Positions 15,815 through 22,088 of a stretch of DNA of 22,088 nt are shown piece after piece. Under the pieces are notes generated by a model. The model did not search any database. It was not told the origin of the DNA and saw nothing but the letters and a program-made list of their open reading frames with translations. This DNA comes from an uncultured Collinsella sp. (GTDB taxonomy: Bacteria; Actinomycetota; Coriobacteriia; Coriobacteriales; Coriobacteriaceae): the NCBI GenBank assembly GCA_937934355.1, contig CALGZY010000190.1, forward strand, positions 1-22,088, written 5' to 3'. A program made the translations under genes and the position numbers. Position 1 is the stretch's first letter; every line of letters starts with the position of its first letter.

Positions 15815-15870
15815 CAACCCATTGACGGAACGCGCGGCCATGCGTTTCGCATTTATGACCAAGGAGCCTC

Positions 15871-16710
15871 ATGGGAGCCGTCCACGTTCGCACGCCTAAG
15901 AACTTTGTGCTCGAGGAGCGCCTGGAGCGCTACGCCGATGCGATCGAGACGAACCCCGAGGCTTATGCCGGAGATTGGCGCGAGGCTTGCGCGCCAGCTG
16001 GCAGCAAGCCCTTCGAACACCTTCACCTGGATCTTGGCTGTGGCAAGGGAACCTATCTGGTCGAGCGCGCCCACCGCGAGCCCGACACCCTCTTTATCGG
16101 CATGGACCAAGAGCCCATCTGCATCGCCTATGCCGCGCAGAAAATCTGCGAACAGGGGCTATCCAACGCACTCGTCCTGCCCCGAGGCGCCGCATCGCTG
16201 CCACAGCTGTTTGCCGCAGGCGAGCTCGATGCCATCACCATTAACTTTCCCACGCCGCAGCCCAAGGCCAAGTACGCTAAAAAACGACTCGTCCATGTCG
16301 ACCATCTGATGCTCTACCGCCCGCTCTTTTCAGCCGGCGCTACCGTCACGCTGCGCACCGATAGCAAGCCGTTGCGCGATTACGCCCTGGGACAGTTTGC
16401 CGCGGCCGGCTACGATACGCTTTGGGTAAGCGACGACGTCCGCCGCGACCATCCCGAGCATCCCGAGACCGAGTACGAGCGCCGCACGCGCGAGATGGGT
16501 GCCGCCGTCTATGGCATTTGCGCCACACCTGGAGCGCAGCCCAGCGATGAACAGCTCGCGGCGGGCCGCGCGCAGAAGCAAAGCCTAGCCTGCTACCTGC
16601 CCGATAACCTCGATGAGCTCGCCTATGTGCCTCTGGGCATGGAAGAGGCCGTCGAGAACTTTAGAAACCGTGCCCGCAAGGGCAAGAAGCGTCTACCACA
16701 AGAGTCCTAG
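15871..16710 (+). CDS. trmB: TrmB-family tRNA (guanine46-N7)-methyltransferase with altered signature loop
   Basis: This 279-residue protein has AAGGAG before the ATG. It should methylate N7 of G46 in the tRNA variable loop using S-adenosylmethionine. LHLDLGCGKGTYL (51-63) is the SAM-binding glycine loop, FIGMDQEP (75-82) follows, and the C-terminal signature HPETEYERRTREMG (197-210) matches the TEYE motif of TrmB. The family's loop, usually N-F-P/S-D-P-W-P-K-K-R-H, reads NFPTPQPKAKYAKKRL (125-140). The normally conserved Asp and Trp are therefore Thr128 and Gln130. The Asp has been implicated in catalysis in E. coli TrmB, so activity or substrate may differ. The C-terminal tail (about 240-279) is longer than in the E. 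coli enzyme and ends in a basic RNA-binding-like stretch. Placed next to a Trm9-like gene, it still fits tRNA modification. Confidence 0.88.
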   Translation: MGAVHVRTPKNFVLEERLERYADAIETNPEAYAGDWREACAPAGSKPFEHLHLDLGCGKGTYLVERAHREPDTLFIGMDQEPICIAYAAQKICEQGLSNALVLPRGAASLPQLFAAGELDAITINFPTPQPKAKYAKKRLVHVDHLMLYRPLFSAGATVTLRTDSKPLRDYALGQFAAAGYDTLWVSDDVRRDHPEHPETEYERRTREMGAAVYGICATPGAQPSDEQLAAGRAQKQSLACYLPDNLDELAYVPLGMEEAVENFRNRARKGKKRLPQES

Positions 16711-16775
16711 GGGCTTCTGATGGTCGCGGCGTTGGCAAACAAGCGCAAATAGGCGCCAGCGAACGGCCCTCAAAC

Positions 16776-16898
16776 CTAAGTGAGTAGACTATTTTGCAAT
16801 AGCCAAGCACAGCCCGCATAGCGAAACATAAAACCGCAGGTAGAACCCTTGCGCAAAAGCCATGTGCTCGCAATATCGCAAAAAGTCTACTCACTTAG
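16776..16898. repeat. Inverted-repeat element (MITE/REPIN-like or structured RNA)
   Basis: CTAAGTGAGTAGACT (16776-16790) and its exact reverse complement AGTCTACTCACTTAG (16884-16898) bound a ~123-bp non-coding segment. Pairing extends inward with TTTTGC/GCAAAA after a one-base indel, and again with AGCACA (16806-16811) and TGTGCT (16863-16868). The whole is therefore a long imperfect palindrome. There is no open reading frame of note inside. It may be a miniature mobile element or a dispersed repeat, or it may fold as RNA between trmB and the helicase. Confidence 0.7.
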
Positions 16899-17019
16899 CT
16901 AGCGACTACACTAAACGGCTGGGCAGAACGCCCATTTCCTGCATTTTCTCGCGCGCTGGCACCCCACGCCGCCGCTACGCCATAATAGTTGGCGGACAAT
17001 CGCGAGAGAAAGCAACCAC
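16899..17019 (+). promoter_or_regulatory. Region upstream of the Ski2-like helicase with candidate -10
   Basis: A CATAAT (16981-16986) preceded at 18 bases by TGGCAC (16957-16962) is a tentative promoter, giving a short leader of about 27 bases before the ATG at 17020. A small hairpin TGGGC/GCCCA (16920-16934) lies just downstream of the inverted-repeat element. From 16711 to 16775, right after trmB, I see no gene and no convincing terminator. Confidence 0.3.
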
Positions 17020-19701
17020 ATGGCACAGACCACGACAGATACCGCCGCCGGCACCGTCTCCGGCGCCGGCGCCGCCAGTTCATTCTCGGGCGGCACGGGA
17101 ACCGAAGCCGAGTTCGGCTCGCTCGGCGCGCTCTCCCCCACCTGGTGGGAGCCCGAGGATGGCAGTGAGCCCGAACCATGGCTCACGCCCGATCAGGCCT
17201 TCGAACGCTTCTTTGAATGGACGAGCGACCGTGGCATTGAGCTGTGGGATCACCAAGAAGAGGCCCTCATGGACCTGGCCGCCGGCGATCACGTCATTTT
17301 GGGCACGCCGACCGGATCGGGCAAGTCGCTCGTCGCGCTGGGCATGCTCTTTATGGGCATGGCACAGGGCAAGCGCTGCTACTACACGGCTCCTATCAAG
17401 GCTCTGGTCAGCGAAAAGTTCTTCGACCTGGTGCAGGTGCTCGGCCGCGATAACGTCGGCATGATCACCGGCGACACGCATATCAATACCAAGGCGCCCG
17501 TCATCTGCTGCACAGCCGAAATCCTTGCCAACGATGCACTGCGCGAGGGTGAGGGCGCCGACGTGGGCTGCGTTGCCATGGACGAGTTCCATTACTTTGC
17601 CGACCCCGATCGCGGTTGGGCATGGCAGGTACCGCTGCTCACCCTGCCCCACACGCAATTCATGCTCATGAGTGCCACGCTCGGCGATGTCACTGCCATC
17701 GCCGCCTCACTCGAGGAGCACACCGGCGCTGCTTGCGACTTGGTCATCGATGCCCCGCGTCCTGTTCCGCTGAGCTACGACTATGTGACGACCTCCCTCG
17801 AGGGCACGGTCGAGCTCGCCATGCGCCGCGGCGAGGCCCCACTCTATATCGTGCACTTTAGCCAGGATGCCGCCCTTGCAACGGCACAGTCGCTCGCCAA
17901 TTTTGGCATCGCTAGTAAGGAGCAACGCGAGGCCATTAAGGAAGCTGCCAAAGGCACGAGCTTCTCGACGGCCTTTGGCAAGATTCTCAAGCGCCTGCTT
18001 GGATGCGGCGTCGGCGTGCACCATGCTGGCATGTTGCCGCGCTATCGCCTGCTGGTCGAGCGCCTGGCGCAGCAGGGCCTGCTGCCCGTCATCTGCGGCA
18101 CCGATACGCTCGGCGTCGGCATCAACGTACCCATCCACACCGTGGTGCTCACCGCGCTCACCAAGTTCGATGGCTACAAGATGCGTCGTCTGCGCGCCCG
18201 CGAGTTCCACCAGATTGCCGGTCGCGCCGGCCGCTCGGGCTTTGATACCGAGGGCATGGTGATTGCCGAGGCACCCGAGCACGAGATCGAGAATGCCAAG
18301 CTTATGGCCAAAGCGGGCGACGACCCCAAAAAGCTCCGTAAGATTAAAAAGAAAAAGGCCCCCGAGGGCTTTGTCACCTGGAACAAGCAGACCTTTGAGC
18401 GCCTGATCGAGACGCAGCCCGAGACGCTCAAGCCGCGCCTGCGCATCACACACTCCATGGTGATTAGCGTGGTCGAGCAGGGCGGCGATGCCCGAGCCCG
18501 CGTACACGACCTCATCGAGACGAGCTTACAGACCCCCGAAGAAAAGGCCAAGCTCGAGGTTCGCGCCGACGAAATCTTCGCCACACTCATCGATTCCGGC
18601 GTCGTCGTTCGCACCGAGGTGCCGCCCGCACCTGACGCCCCGGCTGACGCCGCACCAGACATCGACTACGCGCTGACGGTCGATCTGCCCGAGGACTTCG
18701 CACTCGATCAGCCGCTCTCGCCGTTCTTGCTTGCCGCGTTGGAGCTGCTCGACCCCGAGAGCGAGGCCTATACCATGGATCTGATCTCGATGGTCGAGGC
18801 AACGCTCGAGGATCCCAAGCAGGTGCTGCGCGCACAGGAGCGCGCCGCGCGCGACCGCGCGATGGCCGATATGAAGGCTGACGGCGTCGACTATGAGGAG
18901 CGTCTGGAGCGCATTCAGGACGTCACCTACGAAAAGCCGCTCGAGGATTTGCTCGATGCCGCCTTTGACAAGTACTGCCAGGAAGTGCCTTGGGCAAACG
19001 ACTACCAGCTCTCTCCCAAGAGTGTCCTGCGCGATATGCTGGAAAGCGCGAGCGATTTTAAGGGTTACATTCAAAAGCTCGGCATCGCCCGCTCCGAGGG
19101 CATTTTACTGCGCTACCTGGCAGAGGCCTACCGTTCACTCGACCGTACCGTGCCCATCGAGAAGCGCGACGAGCGCCTGCGCGACATTATCTCGTGGCTG
19201 GGCTTTGTGGTGCGCTCGGTGGACTCGAGCCTGGTGGACGAGTGGGAAAACGCCGGCAACCCGGCAGCCCTCGATGCTGCGCCGCCGCAGGGCATCGACG
19301 AGGTCGTGGCGGACCGTCGCGGCTGCACGCTATTGGTGCGCAACGCGCTCTTCCGCCGCGTGACCCTTGCCGCCCGCGAGCACGTTCGCGACCTGGGCGA
19401 GCTCGACGACGACTGGGGCATGAGCGAGATCCGCTGGCAAAAAGCACTCGACGCTTACCACGAGCAGCACGAGGAAATCCTCACCGACGGAGATGCCCGC
19501 AGCGCCGCGATGTTTTCCATTGACGAGTCCGACGAGAAGACCGCGCACGTATGGCACGTGCACCAGATCTTTGCCGACGAGGATGGCGACCACGATTTTG
19601 GCATCATGGGCGATGTCGATCTGGACGCCACGCAAGACGGCGGCGAGGTCATCTTCAAAAACTACCGCGTCGGCTTTATCGAGGACCTGCTCGAGGACTA
19701 G
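17020..19701 (+). CDS. Ski2/Mtr4-like SF2 (DExH) helicase, DUF3516-like C-terminus
   Basis: The 893-residue protein begins with a Thr/Ala/Gly-rich, probably disordered stretch (1-50). The helicase core follows: Q79 in WDHQEEA, Walker A GTPTGSGKS (95-103), PIKAL (125-129), TGDT (150-153), DEFH (188-191), SAT (218-220), HHAGMLPRYR (334-343), GTDTLGVGINVP (360-371) and QIAGRAGRSG (398-407). DEFH and the GRAGRSGFD form are typical of Ski2-like RNA helicases. The large C-terminal half (about 430-893) is helical and acidic; I believe it fits the DUF3516 region of actinobacterial helicases, from memory. The likely role is unwinding RNA during RNA turnover or ribosome/tRNA maturation. The start ATG has only a weak upstream purine stretch (GAGAGAAAG). 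The gene appears monocistronic and ends at a strong hairpin. Confidence 0.9.
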   Translation: MAQTTTDTAAGTVSGAGAASSFSGGTGTEAEFGSLGALSPTWWEPEDGSEPEPWLTPDQAFERFFEWTSDRGIELWDHQEEALMDLAAGDHVILGTPTGSGKSLVALGMLFMGMAQGKRCYYTAPIKALVSEKFFDLVQVLGRDNVGMITGDTHINTKAPVICCTAEILANDALREGEGADVGCVAMDEFHYFADPDRGWAWQVPLLTLPHTQFMLMSATLGDVTAIAASLEEHTGAACDLVIDAPRPVPLSYDYVTTSLEGTVELAMRRGEAPLYIVHFSQDAALATAQSLANFGIASKEQREAIKEAAKGTSFSTAFGKILKRLLGCGVGVHHAGMLPRYRLLVERLAQQGLLPVICGTDTLGVGINVPIHTVVLTALTKFDGYKMRRLRAREFHQIAGRAGRSGFDTEGMVIAEAPEHEIENAKLMAKAGDDPKKLRKIKKKKAPEGFVTWNKQTFERLIETQPETLKPRLRITHSMVISVVEQGGDARARVHDLIETSLQTPEEKAKLEVRADEIFATLIDSGVVVRTEVPPAPDAPADAAPDIDYALTVDLPEDFALDQPLSPFLLAALELLDPESEAYTMDLISMVEATLEDPKQVLRAQERAARDRAMADMKADGVDYEERLERIQDVTYEKPLEDLLDAAFDKYCQEVPWANDYQLSPKSVLRDMLESASDFKGYIQKLGIARSEGILLRYLAEAYRSLDRTVPIEKRDERLRDIISWLGFVVRSVDSSLVDEWENAGNPAALDAAPPQGIDEVVADRRGCTLLVRNALFRRVTLAAREHVRDLGELDDDWGMSEIRWQKALDAYHEQHEEILTDGDARSAAMFSIDESDEKTAHVWHVHQIFADEDGDHDFGIMGDVDLDATQDGGEVIFKNYRVGFIEDLLED

Positions 19702-19723
19702 CCGGGCACAATGGAACGAAACG

Positions 19724-19764
19724 AAGCGGGGTCGCTGGCAACATCGCCAGCGGCCCCGCTTTTG
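19724..19764 (+). terminator. Strong, probably bidirectional terminator
   Basis: AAGCGGGGTCGCTGGC (19724-19739) pairs with GCCAGCGGCCCCGCTT (19746-19761) across a six-base loop, with one mismatch, and is followed by T residues on the plus strand. It lies between the convergent helicase and DUF2130 genes and could stop transcription from both sides. Confidence 0.85.
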
Positions 19765-19780
19765 CGCGATACGCTATCCC

Positions 19781-21538
19781 CTACTCGGTATCCTCGACCT
19801 CATACGAATCCGCCTCGGCTGGCTCATCATTTGTCTCCGGCGCAGCCCCGCGCGCCTCGTCAAAGGCGGCCTTCATGGTCTTGTTGCCCCACGTGAGCTT
19901 GCGAATGGTAAGATCATCGGCCTTCTTGTTGGCCAGGCGCAGATTGTTCTCGGAGGACAGCAACGCCTCCTTGGTTTTCTGCAGATGGCTAATCGTCTTG
20001 TCGATCTCATCGATTGCCGTTTGGAACTTGCGGCTCGCGATCTCGTAGTTGCGGCCGAAATCGTTCTTGAACTTCTCCATCTTGGCTTCGAAGTTCGTGA
20101 CGTCGATATTCTGCTGTTTGTACTCCGCCAGCTCCTGCTTATAGCGAAGCGAACCCATGGCGGCGTTGCGCAGCAGCGTAATCATGGGAATGAAAAACTG
20201 CGGACGGATCACGTACATCTTCTCGTAGCGATAGCTCACGTCGACTATCCCTGCGTTATAGAGCTCGCTCTCGGGCTCCAGCAGGGTGCAGAGCACCGCG
20301 TACTCACAGCCTTTCTGGCGACGATCGTGATCGAGTTTCTTAAAGAAGTCCTCGTTTTTGTGCTTGGTCGCAGTCTCGTCGTTCTCGTTTTTCATCTCGA
20401 ACATAATCGAAATGACCTCGTTGCCGCTCGCGTCGCACTCGCGGAAGATAAAGTCGCCCTTGGTACCCTCGGACGCATCGTTATCTTTCTCGAAGTACGC
20501 GTTAGGAAACGCCGTCATGCGCAGACGGTTAAACTCGGTCTCGCAGTGCTGCTCGAGCGACTCGCCCACCATCTTGGTGGACAGGCGGACCTTCATGTCC
20601 TTCAGGCGCTCAATCTCTTCATCCTTGTAGCGGATCAGTTCATCGCTCGCGCGCTTGGCTTGAGCAAGCTCGAGCTCATGCGCCGCCTTGGCCTGCTCCT
20701 CGCGCGAATCGCGCACTGCCAACTCACTCGTCAGTTTCGCACGCGCCTCGTCGCGCTCTCGCTCCGCCGCGGCAACTGCTTCCGAGAGCTCCATTTTGGC
20801 AGCCAGTTCTTGCTCGCGCAACCGGGCGCGCAGGCCCTCGGCCTCGCGCTCGGACTGTACCTTAGCGTTCGAGAACTTCTCGCGCACTTCTGTCTGGTAA
20901 TCGGAAAGCCTGCGATCCGCTTCATTGTGAGCAGCATCAAGCTTACGCTGCGCCTCGGCCGCAGCAGTTGCGAGTGCCATTTCTTGAGCCCTATCTGCTG
21001 CAGCAAGCTTGGCCTGCAATTCTGCAATCTGAGCATCGCGCGCGGCGAGATCATGTTGAGTTGCATTGCGAACCGCCGCCTCGGCGATTTTAGCTTCGTC
21101 GGCCTTGTGATTGAGCTCCGCCTTCAGAGCATCGATCTCGCGCTGAAGCTCAGCATTCTCTTTTTGAGCATTGGCTCGTGCCTCAACCGCCGCGCGCTGG
21201 CTTGCACTCTCGCGCTCTGCGGCAGCGCCCTCGAGCTTAGCGCGCAGCTCGGCAAGCTCGGCATCGCGCTTGGCGACCTCTTGTGCCAGCTGCTGAGCCG
21301 CAGCGTTCTTCTGATCAACAAGCTGAGCGTTGCGCTGAGACTCTGCCTTTTGCAAGGCAGCCGTCGAACGCGAGCGCTCAAGCTCCAGCGCCTGCTCGCC
21401 CTCGCGCTGGACTGCCTTCACACGCTCATCCAGGTCGCGCGAAAACTCGGCATCGCGCACTTGCTTGACAATATCCGCATAGCCAGACGCATCGACCTTA
21501 AAAACTTCGCCGCAATGCGGGCACTTAATCTCGTTCAT
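19781..21538 (-). CDS. DUF2130 protein: zinc-ribbon, long coiled coil, PD-(D/E)XK-like core
   Basis: The 585-residue protein starts at an ATG with GAGGAG upstream. It opens with a CPHCG motif (C6, C9) that is half of a zinc ribbon. A very long Ala/Glu/Arg coiled coil (about 25-320) follows. The conserved core (about 320-470) begins with [13 protein letters not shown] (325-337). It contains GDFIFRE (361-367) and [10 protein letters not shown] (378-387), a D...E-x-K arrangement (D362, E381, K383) as in restriction-type nucleases. A second coiled coil (about 465-545) and an acidic tail end the protein. DUF2130 proteins resemble RmuC in layout (coiled coil plus nuclease fold) and are suspected to act on DNA, but their function is not settled. 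It lies alone on the minus strand between two terminators. Confidence 0.9.
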   Translation of the reverse strand: MNEIKCPHCGEVFKVDASGYADIVKQVRDAEFSRDLDERVKAVQREGEQALELERSRSTAALQKAESQRNAQLVDQKNAAAQQLAQEVAKRDAELAELRAKLEGAAAERESASQRAAVEARANAQKENAELQREIDALKAELNHKADEAKIAEAAVRNATQHDLAARDAQIAELQAKLAAADRAQEMALATAAAEAQRKLDAAHNEADRRLSDYQTEVREKFSNAKVQSEREAEGLRARLREQELAAKMELSEAVAAAERERDEARAKLTSELAVRDSREEQAKAAHELELAQAKRASDELIRYKDEEIERLKDMKVRLSTKMVGESLEQHCETEFNRLRMTAFPNAYFEKDNDASEGTKGDFIFRECDASGNEVISIMFEMKNENDETATKHKNEDFFKKLDHDRRQKGCEYAVLCTLLEPESELYNAGIVDVSYRYEKMYVIRPQFFIPMITLLRNAAMGSLRYKQELAEYKQQNIDVTNFEAKMEKFKNDFGRNYEIASRKFQTAIDEIDKTISHLQKTKEALLSSENNLRLANKKADDLTIRKLTWGNKTMKAAFDEARGAAPETNDEPAEADSYEVEDTE

Positions 21539-21596
21539 AGCAGCTCCTCGATGGACGCAAATTTCGACCGCCTACACTCTACCGCGCCGCACGGAC

Positions 21597-21631
21597 AAAA
21601 AAGGCGCCGCTGCCATAATGGCAACGGCGCC
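21597..21631 (-). terminator. Rho-independent terminator of the metallophosphoesterase gene
   Basis: GGCGCCG/CGGCGCC with an inner TGCCAT/ATGGCA stem forms a strong hairpin (21603-21631). On the minus strand it is followed by a T6 run (21602-21597). It lies downstream of the metallophosphoesterase stop and upstream of the DUF2130 gene. Confidence 0.85.
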
Positions 21632-21673
21632 AGAGCCACCACAAAGGTGCCTGTCCCCTTTGTGGTTGCTCTG
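21631..21673. repeat. REP-like hairpin with GGGGACAGG core
   Basis: CAGAGC (21631-21636) pairs with GCTCTG (21668-21673), and CCACAAAG (21639-21646) pairs with CTTTGTGG (21658-21665). The loop encodes GTGCCTGTCC. Read on the minus strand it contains AAAGGGGACAGG, the same core as at 7531-7541. Similar GGGGACAGG elements are known, from memory, as REP sequences associated with RAYT transposases in other bacteria. Confidence 0.65.
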
Positions 21674-21678
21674 GCGCC

Positions 21679-22088
21679 CTATAACCCAAAGAAGCTAAGA
21701 ATCTGATCACGGCTTACGGGCTTGTACTCGTTGGCATCGAGACCGACATCGTAGCGAAAGATAGGGCGCTCGCGATCGCGGTTGCGCACGTTGGTGCGGT
21801 CTCCCCTGCTGTGGATATGCCCGTGCAGCATGACGGCGCCACGCGCCTTGCCGTTCCAGCTGAGCATGGGGTAATGGCTCAACACCAGGCGATGGCCCTT
21901 GGCATAGCCGGGAGCAATCTCCAGGTAATCGCGCACGTCTTCCCAAATCTGCGGTACGTCGGGATCTTCCCAGTCGCCGTCATGGTTACCACGGATGAGC
22001 GTCACGTTCTGACATTCGATACGCTCGCGCAGACGCACCGCCTCCGCCAGGGGCAAACGATAGGTAAAGTCTCCCAAGATATAGAGAC
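21679..22088 (-). CDS. Metallophosphoesterase (calcineurin-like), 5' end outside the window
   Basis: The frame is open to the edge of the window, so the N-terminus is missing; about 135 C-terminal residues are visible. The reading just before the first apparent start gives LYILGDF, which is the family's second metal-binding region and shows that the gene continues upstream. Other motifs are LIRGNHDGD (metal-binding GNHD), VLSHYPML and MLHGHIHSRG (GHxH). These are the normal metal ligands of calcineurin-like phosphoesterases. The ending DVGLDANEYKPVS is typical of the small phosphoesterase group often found in phages and bacteria that acts on phosphodiesters or nucleotides. The substrate cannot be told from the sequence. 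It ends about 48 bases before its terminator hairpin. Confidence 0.9.
   Translation of the reverse strand, partial: LYILGDFTYRLPLAEAVRLRERIECQNVTLIRGNHDGDWEDPDVPQIWEDVRDYLEIAPGYAKGHRLVLSHYPMLSWNGKARGAVMLHGHIHSRGDRTNVRNRDRERPIFRYDVGLDANEYKPVSRDQILSFFGL

Noticed and set aside
19493..21706. A 737-codon plus-strand reading frame running through the helicase end and opposite the DUF2130 gene
   Set aside because: It is an antisense shadow of the Ala/Glu-rich coiled-coil codons: Leu/Ala-rich and without a ribosome site. The minus-strand DUF2130 protein has a recognisable zinc ribbon and nuclease core.
1..22088. CRISPR arrays, tRNA or rRNA genes, and intact insertion sequences
   Set aside because: No regularly spaced repeats, cloverleaf sequences or transposase motifs were recognised by reading either strand.

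Overview
The window is GC-rich, densely coded bacterial DNA. Gene content and style suggest a Gram-positive actinobacterium of the Coriobacteriia, most likely Collinsella or a close relative. The signs are GTG starts with strong AGGAGG-type sites, a sortase-type LAQTG protein, a radical-SAM/GNAT Elp3, a Ski2-like helicase with a long actinobacterial-type C-terminus, and many stop/start overlaps. The taxonomic call is inference. No rRNA, tRNA, CRISPR array, prophage or transposase gene was seen.

Layout. (1) 1-3541: a non-coding leader, then a five-gene, plus-strand cell-surface operon. It encodes a small cytoplasmic protein, a membrane-anchored extracytoplasmic protein, a secreted probable beta-sandwich protein, a very small LAQTG wall-anchored protein and a large secreted cysteine-containing protein. 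(2) 3660-4376: a DUF554/YqgA-type membrane protein. (3) 4465-10083: a three-gene cassette of a TerB_N/TerB_C-type protein, a BrxD-like (DUF2791) P-loop ATPase and an Lhr/BrxHI-like SF2 helicase. It has its own candidate promoter flanked by an inverted repeat, and a REP-like hairpin lies between genes two and three. This is the best candidate for an uncharacterised stress or defence system. (4) 10110-12896 (minus): a spermidine-synthase-fold protein translationally coupled to Elp3, whose start looks leaderless. (5) 12995-14613 (minus): an XRE-type HTH protein with membrane helices, coupled to a DUF4097 adhesin-like protein. (6) 14881-16710 (plus): a methyltransferase with Trm9/ALKBH8-like motifs, then TrmB with an altered signature loop. 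(7) 16711-17019: an intergenic region holding a ~123-bp inverted-repeat element. (8) 17020-19701: a Ski2/Mtr4-like helicase ending at a strong terminator. (9) 19781-22088 (minus): a DUF2130 coiled-coil/nuclease-like protein and a partial metallophosphoesterase, separated by a terminator and a REP-like hairpin.

Working together. The TerB-like adaptor, ATPase and helicase form one transcription unit and probably one DNA-acting machine. The ATPase/helicase pair recalls BrxD/BrxHI of type 2 BREX, but no BREX methylase, PglZ or PglW gene is present in this window. Elp3, the Trm9-like enzyme and TrmB lie within about 6 kb. Elp3 followed by a Trm9-type methylation would be a eukaryote-like wobble-uridine route (cm5U to mcm5U) in a bacterium. 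The surface operon appears to be a self-contained exported set built around a minimal sortase substrate.
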